Source: Flavobacterium sp. HBTb2-11-1 | GTDB lineage: Bacteria; Bacteroidota; Bacteroidia; Flavobacteriales; Flavobacteriaceae | Assembly: GCF_009826975.1 (NCBI RefSeq) | Contig: NZ_WUMO01000002.1 | Span: 1 to 64,000, forward strand | Direction: 5' to 3' | Length of the DNA stretch: 64,000 bases | In this document: positions 1 through 9,511 of the stretch, piece by piece | Layout: each line of letters starts with the position of its first letter | How positions within the stretch are numbered: the first letter of the stretch is position 1 | Position numbers and translations under genes: made by a program | The notes under the pieces: generated by a model | The model's database searches: none | Told to the model about the DNA's origin: nothing | Seen by the model: the letters and a program-made list of their open reading frames with translations, nothing else

Positions 1-40
1 CCCCGCCACAAAAGGATGCCGCTACCATCAGGGCTAGGTC
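1..40. repeat. Partial dispersed intergenic repeat
   Basis: Read on the minus strand, this edge resembles the repeat at 28410-28520. Both carry an AGCCC-type word, then a TAGCGG word, then a CATCCTTTTGTGG or TATTCTTTTGTGG word. The copy is cut by the window edge. Membership of one family is inferred from these shared words. Confidence 0.4.
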
Positions 41-47
41 AGTAGTT

Positions 48-536
48 TTATTTGCGACACTCTTTTTTAATTAATGAAAGAGTCTGTTTGTTTACAATAT
101 CTGCTGCTTTAGATAAAAATGTAGGACTAGTACATTCAGCGTAGCTAATGTATACTATATGGTTGTCATCGTCTATACTTTCGTTTTTCTTTTTAGTTTC
201 AAAAGAACTATCTAAACCACTAACCAAATAAACTGGATTTCCTTCTTTAAATAATTGAGTAGCGATACCTATTAGTCTTTGCTCTCCAGCTATTTGTAAA
301 TCAGTTTCCTTATATGACAAAAGAAATGAACAAGTAATTAAAGAGCAAAACATTGATTTATTAATTTCAGGATATTTTATGAATATTTCATTTCCCTGAT
401 TTAAATTCTCGAAACATTTAGTGTACAATTGAGTAGAAATGGAATTGTCTTCAACTACATTAGAATCATCATTATTTTGACTTTCTACATAAGAGAATGA
501 AAAAAATGATACTAATAACAGCAGTTTTCCGATCAT
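48..536 (-). CDS. Small secreted protein of unknown function
   Basis: I do not recognise this 162-residue protein. It begins with a hydrophobic signal peptide (MIGKLLLLVSFFSFSYVES) followed by a polar, Asn/Asp-rich stretch, so it is probably exported. Four cysteines are spread through the mature part, which could form disulfides. A TTG start at 548 is possible, but it would overlap the symporter stop. The ATG at 536 gives a cleaner signal peptide and a 4-nt gap to the symporter gene upstream. It is probably the last gene of that transcription unit. Confidence 0.6.
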   Translation of the reverse strand: MIGKLLLLVSFFSFSYVESQNNDDSNVVEDNSISTQLYTKCFENLNQGNEIFIKYPEINKSMFCSLITCSFLLSYKETDLQIAGEQRLIGIATQLFKEGNPVYLVSGLDSSFETKKKNESIDDDNHIVYISYAECTSPTFLSKAADIVNKQTLSLIKKECRK

Positions 537-540
537 AATT

Positions 541-2265
541 TTATTCAACTATTAATTCATTTTCATTCGAGTTTCCTTTGAAGAATAAAAATTGAAGCAA
601 TAAAGCCAAGACAATCGTCAAGATTGCTCCAATAAAATTAAGCCATAAATAACCCAATTTTTCTTGGTTGTAAACCATAAAATAGTAGATTACAAAAATA
701 GTAAGCTGACTAATGATAGCACTAATAAACATTGGTTTTGCTTGAACTTTCTTGGTATAGAAAGCGACAAGGAAGATACCTAAAACGGTTCCGTAGAAGA
801 TAGAGCCAATAATATTTACAAGCTGAATTAAGTTTTCAAATAAAGTTCCCACACAAGCAAAAAGTATCGCTACAATTCCCCAGAAAAGAGTGAAAAATTT
901 AGTCACATGCAAATAATGTTTCTCCGATTTTTCTTCTTTCTGATTTCGTTTGTAAATGTCAATTGCAGTCGTAGAAGCCAAAGCTGTCAAACCAGAAGCG
1001 GTAGAAGACATGGCTGCCGATAGAATAACGGCCAATAGCAATCCGATAAGACCTTTTGGCAAATAATGCAGAATGAAGTGGAAGAATACATAATCTTTAT
1101 CATTCGTTTCAGAATTGCTGTCGGCTCTCGAAATGATTTCTTTGGCTTTATCGCGTAGATCTTTTTCTTTGTTAGATAAGGCAACCAATTCTTTACGCAA
1201 AATTGGATTGTCGTAATCTTGGTTTAGCTGATCGATATACAGTAAGTTTATCACTTTTTTATCTTCTGAAAGTTTTACCAATTTTTCTTCTAAGACATGA
1301 TATTCTTGTTTGTAAGGAGACTTCTCAATTGCTATTTTATTATTCGGATTAAAATTTAAGGGCACGGGATTGAATTGGAAGAAAACAAAAACCATAACTC
1401 CTGTCAAAAGAATAAAGAACTGCATTGGTACTTTAAGCAATCCATTCATAATTAATCCCATTTGACTTTCACGAACCGATTTCCCTGATAAATAACGTCC
1501 CACTTGTGATTGGTCTGTGCCAAAATAGGCGAGGGCCAGAAAGAAACCACCTGTGATACCGCTCCAAAAGGTATATTTTTCTTCGGGATCAAAAGAAAAA
1601 TCTACAATATTCATTTTGTCATTTGCACCAGCGATGTGTAGCGCGCTGTTAAAAGTCATATCGTTTGGAAGATAGTGCAGAATTAAGAAAAATGTAATAA
1701 ACATTCCAGACATAATAACAAACATCTGCTGTTTTTGAGTTACGTTTACCGCTTTTGTACCGCCAGAAAAAGTATAAATAATTACCATAACTCCAATGAT
1801 AATATTCATTACAGTCAAGTTCCATCCTAAAAGAGCAGACAAAATAATGGCTGGAGCATAAATAGTTAATCCTGTTCCTAATCCTCTTTGAACCAAAAAC
1901 AAAATTGCTGCAAGCGAACGTGTTTTAACATCAAATCTTCTTTCTAAAAATTCGTAAGCCGTAAAGACTTTGCTTTTATGGTAAAGTGGAATAAAAGTCA
2001 AACAAATGACAATCATAGCAATTGGCAATCCAAAATAGAACTGTACAAACCCCATTCCGTCGTGATAAGCTTGTCCAGGCGTAGACAAGAAGGTAATCGC
2101 ACTGGCTTGTGTAGCCATTACAGAAAGTCCTACAGTGTACCAAGGCGTTTCGTTATTTCCTAAAATGAAATCTTCTACGTTTTTACTGCCTCGGGTTTTC
2201 CAAGAGCCGTATCCAACAATAAATAATAAGGTTACAATAAGTACGATCCAGTCAAATAGCTGCAT
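541..2265 (-). CDS. Sodium:solute symporter (SSS family)
   Basis: A 574-residue inner-membrane protein with about 13 hydrophobic helices of the SSS/SSF fold, which couples sodium entry to uptake of a small solute. Family signatures include the N-terminal GSWKTRGSKNVEDFILGN segment and the SAITFLSTPGQAY and GGTKAVNVTQ stretches. The substrate cannot be read from sequence. An unusual hydrophilic, Lys/Glu-rich insertion of about 90 residues (roughly 305-395) lies between two helices and looks like a coiled, soluble domain. The gene follows a PIG-L deacetylase and a 35-residue membrane peptide with gaps of only 3 nt, suggesting one operon and a possible sugar-derived substrate (inference). Confidence 0.9.
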   Translation of the reverse strand: MQLFDWIVLIVTLLFIVGYGSWKTRGSKNVEDFILGNNETPWYTVGLSVMATQASAITFLSTPGQAYHDGMGFVQFYFGLPIAMIVICLTFIPLYHKSKVFTAYEFLERRFDVKTRSLAAILFLVQRGLGTGLTIYAPAIILSALLGWNLTVMNIIIGVMVIIYTFSGGTKAVNVTQKQQMFVIMSGMFITFFLILHYLPNDMTFNSALHIAGANDKMNIVDFSFDPEEKYTFWSGITGGFFLALAYFGTDQSQVGRYLSGKSVRESQMGLIMNGLLKVPMQFFILLTGVMVFVFFQFNPVPLNFNPNNKIAIEKSPYKQEYHVLEEKLVKLSEDKKVINLLYIDQLNQDYDNPILRKELVALSNKEKDLRDKAKEIISRADSNSETNDKDYVFFHFILHYLPKGLIGLLLAVILSAAMSSTASGLTALASTTAIDIYKRNQKEEKSEKHYLHVTKFFTLFWGIVAILFACVGTLFENLIQLVNIIGSIFYGTVLGIFLVAFYTKKVQAKPMFISAIISQLTIFVIYYFMVYNQEKLGYLWLNFIGAILTIVLALLLQFLFFKGNSNENELIVE

Positions 2266-2268
2266 AGG

Positions 2269-2376
2269 TTATGAGTATAATTGCATGATTAAAAGAAAAA
2301 TAGCTATGTAGATCGCATTAACTACCAATACATAAGTGTAGCTTTTTTTCCATTTTTTTGTTTTTTTAGCTTCCAT
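2269..2376 (-). CDS. 35-residue single-pass membrane peptide
   Basis: A short frame encodes MEAKKTKKWKKSYTYVLVVN followed by a hydrophobic helix and a QLYS end. The basic N-terminus followed by one transmembrane segment predicts an inner-membrane peptide with its N-terminus inside. It sits 3 nt after the deacetylase gene and 3 nt before the symporter gene, on the same strand, so translational coupling is likely. It may be an accessory subunit of the symporter, as small peptides accompany some sodium symporters. This role is inferred from position only. Confidence 0.65.
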   Translation of the reverse strand: MEAKKTKKWKKSYTYVLVVNAIYIAIFLLIMQLYS

Positions 2377-2379
2377 ATT

Positions 2380-4911
2380 TTATTGCTTTAAATCTTGTTT
2401 TGGAGCTTCAATGGGCTGTTTGAGAGAAATAATATTCGATAGTAATCGATATGCTCCAGAAACACCTTCTGGTAATTCTCTAAAGAAACTCAAACCGGTG
2501 TAAATATAGTATCCTTTTCCATACGGCGCTACAAGTAAAGCTCCGTCTTTTGCAGATTCTCCTTTGTCATGCGATGAAATAATAGGAGTGAAGGCAGGAT
2601 CGTATTCGTTTGGATAATATAAACCTTGTTCTTGTGTCCAGCCTTGAAAATCTTTTTCAGATATTTTATTTGGTGTATTTAAAACAGGATGATTTGGCGC
2701 TAAGAATGTAATTTTAGCATTTTCTTCTGTTACGCGATCGTTTGACAGTTTTAACGGATATGGTGCAATTTTATCAGTAACCAGTTTGCCATTTGTATTG
2801 TACTGTACGATCATGTTTTTACCGCTCTTGACAAAATTGAAAAGTATATTTTGTTTGTTTGCCAAAGCATTTACCGTATTGTAGGCACGAACTCCTGTAA
2901 TTACAGTGTTGAAAGAATCTAGCTTTTGAGGCGTAATTTCTTCTGGTTTTAAAATAGAAACTTTGTATCCCATTTGGGTTAAACTTTCAGGCACTTCGTC
3001 GCCCGCACCCATGATATAAGCAATGGCATCTCCAGAAATTTTCAAATCAATTCTAATGCATTTTGATTCCGCTGGTTTTAGAACCATTTGCTTGGTAATA
3101 TGAGGAAAATCAATAATGGTTTGGTCTTTATCAAAACGTTTATTGTCAACAATGGCAACACTTTTTGCCGTAACTTCTTCAGGATTAACTGGAGGTGTTA
3201 CTTCAAAATAAAAGATTTGTTCTGTGCCTTTTTTGTCTAAAGCAAACGGAATTTCTTTTGGAGAAACATTCCAGCTTTTTGGCAATTCTAACTGCAGATT
3301 TCCTTTTACGTCGTCTTTTCCAGCGCGAATTTTTACTGGAACCATTTTGCTTTTGGTGTTTCCAAAAATCAAAACTCTTTCTGGGATAGAAGTAGTCACT
3401 TCTGGAACAATGTCAAGGAAATTATACATTTCGCCTTTTACGCCATCATTGTATTTATACACAACAGTACGTTCAAATGGAATTTCAACATCGTTGATTT
3501 TTACATTAAAAACTACTTTTGTGTCTCGTATAATATCAGGAATACCAATATTTTCTTGATTCGAAACGGTATACATTCCGACTGTTGCTTTTTCTTTAAG
3601 CCAATAAGGCTGAGTGTATTCAATATTGTTTGAAAGCTGTAACTGCAAATTGATTTTCTGATCGTTATTGTTTTTTAAAACGATATTTTGAACTGTTGTC
3701 TTATTATCTGGAAGAGTTGTTACGCTAACTAACTGCATTCCAACTGCGCATCTGTTAATCGCTTCAAGTGTTAGTTTAATAGTACTTCCTGGAGTTGCTT
3801 CTTGTTCATTGGCAACAGCTTCAAGATATAAACCAGAACAAGATGCAATAATGTTTTTAATGGCTGCCGATTTAATTTCTTTCCAATGTGTATCGTCTAA
3901 AGCTTGAATCATGGCATAAGCTTTAACTAAATCTGGAATACTTGCAGAAGGATTGCTGAAATCGTATTTTGAAATAATTGAAGAAATTAAGTCTCCAATT
4001 GGTTTTCCGTTTTTAACACGGTTCCAACTTGTGTCAATTCCATCAAATAAATTATCACGCTCTTTTGGAGTTTCACCATTTATAAGTTCTAAATATTCTG
4101 TTTCTTCACCACGAACCCCTGTGCTACCAAAACCTTGCGATTGATGGCGGCTTCGGCTTAAAGCAGCAATTTCTTGATTCGATTTTCCAATTCCAGTATA
4201 GTAGACACCAGTTTCTAGCTTTGTGAATTTAGATTTGTTAGCAGCATCAAATTTTTCCTGGCTTCCGTAAAACCACCAAGATGGATTAAAGAACTGTCTC
4301 TTTACCTGCCAAGGAGCAATATATTTTAGCTGTTCAGGATAAATTTTAGGATCATTTGTCAATTTGAAACTTTCAACGCTCAGCATTGCAGACGAAGTAT
4401 GATGCCCGTGCGTTGTACCTGGAGAGCGATGGTCAAAACGATTGATGATAATATCTGGTTGGAATTTTCTGATTGTCCAAACTACATCGGCAAGGACTTT
4501 ATCTTTGTCCCAAATATCTAAAGTTTCGTCTGGATTTTTAGAAAAGCCAAAGTCATTCGCTCTAGAGAAAAACTGTTCTCCGCCGTCAATTTTTCTGGCT
4601 TCAATCAATTCTTGAGTTCTAATAACACCAAGCAATTCACGTAATTGAGGTCCGATTAAGTTTTGTCCTCCATCACCGCGGGTCAATGATAAATAACCTG
4701 TTCTGGCGTTCATTTCATTGGCTAAATACGAAATCATTCTAGTATTTTCATCGTCAGGATGTGCGGCAACATACAATACAGAACCTAAAAAGTTTAGCTT
4801 TTTGATTTGATTGTAAATTTCAACCGAATTTGGTTTTTGTGGCTGTTGTGCAAATGAAACCTGAAAACCGATAAAAAATAAAAGAAGGATCTGAACCTGT
4901 ATTTTTCGCAT
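2380..4911 (-). CDS. Secreted PIG-L family deacetylase, long form
   Basis: An 843-residue protein with a signal peptide ending near VSFAQ (residues 1-21). The PIG-L/LmbE zinc deacetylase domain starts near residue 40, with metal ligands in AAHPDDENTR (H51, D53, D54) and a later HGHHTSS motif. These enzymes remove acetyl groups from N-acetylglucosamine-type sugars. The rest is much longer than the roughly 230-residue core. It holds beta-sandwich-like regions and, from about residue 640, a segment reading YIMGAGDEVPESLTQMGY that resembles a class I amidotransferase-like fold. It probably acts in the periplasm. It is the first gene before the small peptide and symporter, so substrate release and uptake may be linked. 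It is not the short BshB form used for bacillithiol. Confidence 0.85.
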   Translation of the reverse strand: MRKIQVQILLLFFIGFQVSFAQQPQKPNSVEIYNQIKKLNFLGSVLYVAAHPDDENTRMISYLANEMNARTGYLSLTRGDGGQNLIGPQLRELLGVIRTQELIEARKIDGGEQFFSRANDFGFSKNPDETLDIWDKDKVLADVVWTIRKFQPDIIINRFDHRSPGTTHGHHTSSAMLSVESFKLTNDPKIYPEQLKYIAPWQVKRQFFNPSWWFYGSQEKFDAANKSKFTKLETGVYYTGIGKSNQEIAALSRSRHQSQGFGSTGVRGEETEYLELINGETPKERDNLFDGIDTSWNRVKNGKPIGDLISSIISKYDFSNPSASIPDLVKAYAMIQALDDTHWKEIKSAAIKNIIASCSGLYLEAVANEQEATPGSTIKLTLEAINRCAVGMQLVSVTTLPDNKTTVQNIVLKNNNDQKINLQLQLSNNIEYTQPYWLKEKATVGMYTVSNQENIGIPDIIRDTKVVFNVKINDVEIPFERTVVYKYNDGVKGEMYNFLDIVPEVTTSIPERVLIFGNTKSKMVPVKIRAGKDDVKGNLQLELPKSWNVSPKEIPFALDKKGTEQIFYFEVTPPVNPEEVTAKSVAIVDNKRFDKDQTIIDFPHITKQMVLKPAESKCIRIDLKISGDAIAYIMGAGDEVPESLTQMGYKVSILKPEEITPQKLDSFNTVITGVRAYNTVNALANKQNILFNFVKSGKNMIVQYNTNGKLVTDKIAPYPLKLSNDRVTEENAKITFLAPNHPVLNTPNKISEKDFQGWTQEQGLYYPNEYDPAFTPIISSHDKGESAKDGALLVAPYGKGYYIYTGLSFFRELPEGVSGAYRLLSNIISLKQPIEAPKQDLKQ

Positions 4912-5084
4912 GGTGAGTGTTAGATGTTTTTTTGAAATTATTTCAAAAATAGTAATTATTTTATGTAAGATTATTTAAATGAATTGTTAACGCTCAATAA
5001 TTATACCTTTCTTTAATTCGGAAAAATAAAAAATTGGTTTCTTAGACGCTTTTTTTTAAAATAACATCTAGACTAAAATGCTAT

Positions 5085-5120
5085 AAAAAAAAGAGAGTAT
5101 CAAAAAAATGATACTCTCTT
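5085..5120 (-). terminator. Rho-independent terminator
   Basis: A perfect 12-bp stem (5091-5102 with 5109-5120, loop of six A) is followed on the minus strand by a run of T. It lies just after the stop of the histidine-rich secreted protein gene. Confidence 0.85.
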
Positions 5121-5145
5121 GTATTAATTACTAATAATTTAGCAG

Positions 5146-5658
5146 TTATCTTCTTCCGTGTCCGTGGCCATGGTCGTGATCATCATCGTGATCGTGACGG
5201 TCATGTCTTCCATGGTGTTTATCGTAGTGTTTGTCATAACGTTTGTAATCTCTTCTGTCATCATAGCCATATACAGGTCTTGGTTTGTATGGTCTTTGTG
5301 GCGCTCCATGGTAACCTCTATAGTATTTTACTTTATGACGGTCAAAGTATACATAAGGAGTTCTGCCATGATAATCTGTTAAAACAACTTTATAACCTCC
5401 ATACAAGTCGTAATTTCTATATTGTCTTGGCAAGTAAGTTGTTCTTACCCATCTTCCTCCTCCGAAATAGATAAATTGAGCAGCACGAACATCGTAGTAA
5501 GCTTCAATATCTGGAAGATAATAATATTCCATTTCTGAATATCCTACTGGTCCCCAAGCTGGTGGAGTACCTATATTTACATTTACTGATACTTGGGCTT
5601 GTGTGGCGTTTGCAACCATTAGAAATAATCCGGCGATTGCTAATTTTATCGTTTTCAT
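5146..5658 (-). CDS. Secreted protein with His/Asp-rich tail
   Basis: A 170-residue protein with a clear signal peptide (MKTIKLAIAGLFLMVANATQAQ). The middle is rich in Tyr, Gly and Arg and reads like a small beta-rich envelope protein. The last 35 or so residues are mostly His, Asp, Lys and Arg (for example DKHHGRHDRHDHDDDHDHG). Such a tail could bind divalent metal ions, but no enzyme motif is visible. It is a single gene with its own terminator downstream. Function is unknown. Confidence 0.75.
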   Translation of the reverse strand: MKTIKLAIAGLFLMVANATQAQVSVNVNIGTPPAWGPVGYSEMEYYYLPDIEAYYDVRAAQFIYFGGGRWVRTTYLPRQYRNYDLYGGYKVVLTDYHGRTPYVYFDRHKVKYYRGYHGAPQRPYKPRPVYGYDDRRDYKRYDKHYDKHHGRHDRHDHDDDHDHGHGHGRR

Positions 5659-5855
5659 CTTTTTTGTTTTTTTTAAATGTTAATCTTGAATAGGGATATT
5701 CATATACTGTGCCAAAAAAAACAAACAGATGTATTTTATCGGATAAAAATGCATTTCGTCGAATAGGTTATCACTAAAAATAGTTTTAAGATATTGATTT
5801 ACAATAGTTTTTTTGATATTTTGAAAAATCTAAAAAAATAAAAAAATAAAAAAAA

Positions 5856-7688
5856 TTATCTGTAATCGACAACTCTAGGCTTTGCAAGTTCAAAACTTTG
5901 AAGCCCAAAATCGGTTGTTTCAAAAGTATTTGTTTTGAAAACATTGTCTCCTTGTTGCGGAATACTTGGATAGTAAGACAGTGAAAGCTGGAATGAACTG
6001 AAAACTAAGTAGTCATTACTAATTAATAACCCCACAGTAAGTTTAGAATAAGACTTGCTTTTAGTCATTGCCATTTCTGGACTTCCCAATACTGCAATTG
6101 AATAATTGAAAAATGGGTTTAAACGGAATCCTAATAAAGCATGCGGAGAATAGGTCTGAGTTTGAAGCGATAAAACGGCTTTGCTGGTTCCGTACAAATA
6201 ACTGTTAAATCCGGCAAGTCCATTTTGTTCATTTATATTTAGTTGATCTCCAATAATATCATCTCTATTTATACCAATGACAACTTTCGGATTTACGAAT
6301 TGTCTAATTTTCCAATTTCCAATTCTGTATAATTTTGTAAAATAATTGGACTCAAACAAAAATGAGGTCTGATAGGTTTTGGACTGATGAAAAAATGTTC
6401 CTGCTTCAAAATTCATACTCAGAAAACCTAAACGGTAATAATTTCCAAAAGAAAATTGAGCCCCAACATAAGGCCGCCAGAAAGTATTCTTGTACTGATA
6501 GCCGAAAGTTACGCCATAAATTCGTCCAATCGGAACGTCTTCTGTCTGTCCGTTTCTGAAAATATAACTGTCTTTGATAAATTTTCTCGTGTTCAACCCA
6601 ATTCCGCTGAGAATTAATTTTTCAGAAGAATAAAAATGATTTGGGTCATAAAGGTCTGAAGGCGATTCGCTATAGTTGACATTTAAAAAACGTGCAGTGG
6701 TGACAAGATTTGTTATCGCTTTGTTACTGTCCTCAAACATTTTAAAAGCATGCCCAACCCAAACATCTTGCGAAGTATATTTTTTTGGCTGATAAGCAAA
6801 TGTAGAATCAGGAGCTTGAAGCGTATCTTTTCTAAAACTTTCGTCCATGTAAAAACCGCCGGCCCATTTCGTCAGAGGAGAGTAAAAGTCTCGCTCTATA
6901 TCTATGCTTTTAATATAATTATTGTCTAAATCCATATTGTAATGGAGAACCGTTCCAATATAAGTATTTTTAATATTCGGAACTGTGTACGTCACTTCAT
7001 TACCATTTTGGCCGTCATCAAAACGGTTGGTGAAACGGTATTCTAGCTGTTGTCCTGTGCCAAAAAAATCTTTTTCCTTAAATCCAACCGAAACCTGATT
7101 GCTGGAAATAGAGAACCTCGGAATCGTGCTCCAAGAATCTAGAACTCGAATCGTAACATCAACAGAATCTGATGCTTTTCCAACGCTTTGGTTAGAAATT
7201 CTAACTGCTGTTACGTAACGTTGAGCACGAATTAAACGTTCACTCTCTAGAATTTTATAGGTATTATAAGGTGTGTTTTTCTTAAAAAGCAATAAATTTT
7301 GAATGGCAATTTTTTTGGTTTTTAAGTGGAGGCGGTTACCCATTCGTTCTCCCCAGTTTTTAGGTATTTGATTAGTATCAGCAACCGAATAGCCGAAAGG
7401 ATCTAAAGTGATAATATTGATTTTTCGAATAATTTTCCCTTCGTAGTTTGTAGAATCTAAAGGAACAAGCAGTTCATCTTTTTTCTTTGGCTTTTTAGAT
7501 CTAAAAAATAATTTATGCATCGTCTGCGTAAACTTATTTTTTTTAGAATAATTTCTAATTTTTGTATAGATTTCCGTAGTGTCTTTGTCTTTTTTTGGCT
7601 CTTTTTTATTTTTATCTACCTGGGCATGTCCACTTTGTAAAAAAAAGCAAAGCAAAATAAAAAACAGTATTTTGTTATTTAAAAACAT
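5856..7688 (-). CDS. Outer-membrane beta-barrel protein with POTRA-like region
   Basis: A 610-residue protein with a signal peptide ending near SGHAQ. A basic linker follows, then a POTRA-like region (about 85-190, with IIRKINIITLDPFGYS and the YNTYKILESERLIRAQRYV stretch). The C-terminal two-thirds has alternating aromatic strands typical of a BamA/TamA-like or surface-antigen barrel. It probably inserts in the outer membrane and may help export or assemble an envelope component. It is shorter than BamA and has one POTRA-like repeat rather than five. The exact role is unknown. Confidence 0.7.
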   Translation of the reverse strand: MFLNNKILFFILLCFFLQSGHAQVDKNKKEPKKDKDTTEIYTKIRNYSKKNKFTQTMHKLFFRSKKPKKKDELLVPLDSTNYEGKIIRKINIITLDPFGYSVADTNQIPKNWGERMGNRLHLKTKKIAIQNLLLFKKNTPYNTYKILESERLIRAQRYVTAVRISNQSVGKASDSVDVTIRVLDSWSTIPRFSISSNQVSVGFKEKDFFGTGQQLEYRFTNRFDDGQNGNEVTYTVPNIKNTYIGTVLHYNMDLDNNYIKSIDIERDFYSPLTKWAGGFYMDESFRKDTLQAPDSTFAYQPKKYTSQDVWVGHAFKMFEDSNKAITNLVTTARFLNVNYSESPSDLYDPNHFYSSEKLILSGIGLNTRKFIKDSYIFRNGQTEDVPIGRIYGVTFGYQYKNTFWRPYVGAQFSFGNYYRLGFLSMNFEAGTFFHQSKTYQTSFLFESNYFTKLYRIGNWKIRQFVNPKVVIGINRDDIIGDQLNINEQNGLAGFNSYLYGTSKAVLSLQTQTYSPHALLGFRLNPFFNYSIAVLGSPEMAMTKSKSYSKLTVGLLISNDYLVFSSFQLSLSYYPSIPQQGDNVFKTNTFETTDFGLQSFELAKPRVVDYR

Positions 7689-7767
7689 TCGGTAGTTCTC
7701 TTCTAATAGGTTTAAGCTTTATGAATATAAGGAATTAATAAATGCTATGCTAGCATAACGCTTTATT

Positions 7768-8868
7768 TTAATTTTCTGTTGTGATTTTTCTTTTTCTCCA
7801 GACGAATTTTCTCGGAACGTGATTTCCCATCAAATATCCCCAAGCAGAAAGGGATTCAATTCGGTCAAAAATAATCTTGAGAATAGCAAGAAGTGGAATC
7901 GCTAAAAACATTCCGGCAATTCCGGCAGCAGCGCCTCCAACGATAATTCCCATAATAGAAACAAAAGCGTTTATTTCTACTTTAGAATTGATAATTAAAG
8001 GAACAAGAAGATTATTATCAATAAACTGCACAATAATGTTTACAATCAGAATTCCAAGAATTACAGATGTTTCTCCAGATCCTGTCAACGATGCCAAAAC
8101 CGTAATGATTCCTGCAATTGTGATTCCGATGTACGGAATCAAATTTAAAATTCCTGTAATTAATCCGAGAAGGACGAAGTATTTGATGCCAATAATCCAC
8201 AAACCTAAACTGGTTAGAACAGAAACAACGATCATTTCTATAATTAGACTTACGATATAATTGTTGATTGAAACTTTTATTTGAGATAAAATATCTTGCA
8301 AAACAGCGTGATTTTCCTGTTTGATTAATTTGGCAAAAAACAGTTTGAAGTGTTCTTTGTAAATCAAAAATAGAAAGGTGTACACAACCATAATTGTGCT
8401 GTCTAAAAGGACATCGCTCATAGAAACTATAAAAGAACCCAGTTTTGCCTGACCATTTTTAACGGAGTCTTTTGTAACCGAATCCAGATATTTTTTCTGT
8501 TCTCCTATGCTTACCTGGAAATTTTCTCTTATAAATTTATGAATTTCAAGAATAAAAGAATTTGCATTTTTTTTTATGGTATGAAAATCATTTGCCATAT
8601 AAGTTACTTGGTAAGAGATGAAAACCAAAATTCCGACAATGACAGATATAAAAATAATTAGACAGACTATTGCCGCCAAATGTCTTGGAAACTTGAATTT
8701 TGTGTTTAGAAAAGTAAAAATCGGAAGCAGTAAAACGGCAAACAAAAATGCCATTAAAATAGGAGTGAGAATATCTTTTCCGATGCAAAAAATGAATGCA
8801 AAACAAATTAAGGTAACCAGAATAAAAGAAAGTTTTGCATAAAATGGTAATGTTATGGGCCGAGTCAT
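7768..8868 (-). CDS. AI-2E family transporter (TqsA/PerM-like)
   Basis: A 366-residue integral membrane protein with the AI-2E layout: paired helices at the N-terminus, a soluble segment around 100-150, then a helix-rich C-terminal half with LLGLITGILNLIPYIGITIA and GGAAAGIAGMFLAIPLLA. These two motifs mark the family. Members include exporters of signalling molecules and sodium/proton antiporters, so the substrate stays open. It is a separate gene on the same strand as its neighbours. The C-terminus is basic and cytoplasmic. Confidence 0.88.
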   Translation of the reverse strand: MTRPITLPFYAKLSFILVTLICFAFIFCIGKDILTPILMAFLFAVLLLPIFTFLNTKFKFPRHLAAIVCLIIFISVIVGILVFISYQVTYMANDFHTIKKNANSFILEIHKFIRENFQVSIGEQKKYLDSVTKDSVKNGQAKLGSFIVSMSDVLLDSTIMVVYTFLFLIYKEHFKLFFAKLIKQENHAVLQDILSQIKVSINNYIVSLIIEMIVVSVLTSLGLWIIGIKYFVLLGLITGILNLIPYIGITIAGIITVLASLTGSGETSVILGILIVNIIVQFIDNNLLVPLIINSKVEINAFVSIMGIIVGGAAAGIAGMFLAIPLLAILKIIFDRIESLSAWGYLMGNHVPRKFVWRKRKITTEN

Positions 8869-8970
8869 TTTTATTTTTATTTAGCTGAATGTATTAAACA
8901 AATATTACATTTTATTTGTCTTTTTCTGTTCCAGCTTTTTGACTGCCCGTTATAAAATTCCCATCAAAAC

Positions 8971-9501
8971 TTAATCAAAAAACTCGCGTTCTTCGTACTT
9001 CGCAGGAATTATTGAAATTCCTTTTTGAAGCAATAAATTATTAGGGAAAATAATTTTTTCGCCCTCTTTTGTTTTTAAGCTTACATGAAAGGTATTAATA
9101 TCTTCAATTTCAGCTTCTATGGGGAAATCCTTATCGTGTATTTTAATGGTATCTCCAATTCTGAAAGGAAAAGAAAAGAATAAAACCATTCCAGAAGTAA
9201 TATTGCTCAAAATAGACCACTGAGCAAACATAGCCACACCAATAACGGTTGCAATAGAAGAAATTGTAATAAAAATATCTTCTGTTTGAACTCCCCAAAT
9301 TACAATTAAAGTGGTTACAACCAATATATTCATTAAAATATTAATATACTTAATAACTAAATTGGTGCGATGTTCAAATAATTGGCTTGTAGCTGCAAAA
9401 CGTCTTATCAGTTTAGCGATTACCATACGTAACACAATCAAAACCCCAATAAGAATGATGGTGGCTATTATTTCTCGGCTATACTCTTTAAAGGAAAACA
9501 T
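8971..9501 (-). CDS. Small mechanosensitive channel (MscS family)
   Basis: A 176-residue protein with two or three transmembrane helices and the pore-lining helix plus beta domain of MscS. The segment SNITSGMVLFFSFPFRIGDT and the downstream KTKEGEKIIFPNNLLLQKG stretch are typical. It is shorter than E. coli MscS (286 residues) and lacks most of the C-terminal alpha/beta domain. It probably releases solutes on osmotic downshock. It lies 10 nt after the Maf gene and ends a run of closely packed minus-strand genes. Confidence 0.85.
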   Translation of the reverse strand: MFSFKEYSREIIATIILIGVLIVLRMVIAKLIRRFAATSQLFEHRTNLVIKYINILMNILVVTTLIVIWGVQTEDIFITISSIATVIGVAMFAQWSILSNITSGMVLFFSFPFRIGDTIKIHDKDFPIEAEIEDINTFHVSLKTKEGEKIIFPNNLLLQKGISIIPAKYEEREFFD

Positions 9502-9511
9502 AATTGGTTTT

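Noticed and set aside
3224..3559. Plus-strand frame of 111 codons
   Set aside because: It lies wholly antisense to the deacetylase gene and shows no domain or own signals.
2380..4911. BshB deacetylase for bacillithiol synthesis
   Set aside because: It is far too long, has a signal peptide and extra domains. Bacillithiol BshB is a cytosolic protein of about 240 residues.
7877..8260. Plus-strand frame of 127 codons
   Set aside because: Antisense to the AI-2E transporter gene; its Ile/Pro-rich translation is an artefact of the opposite strand.
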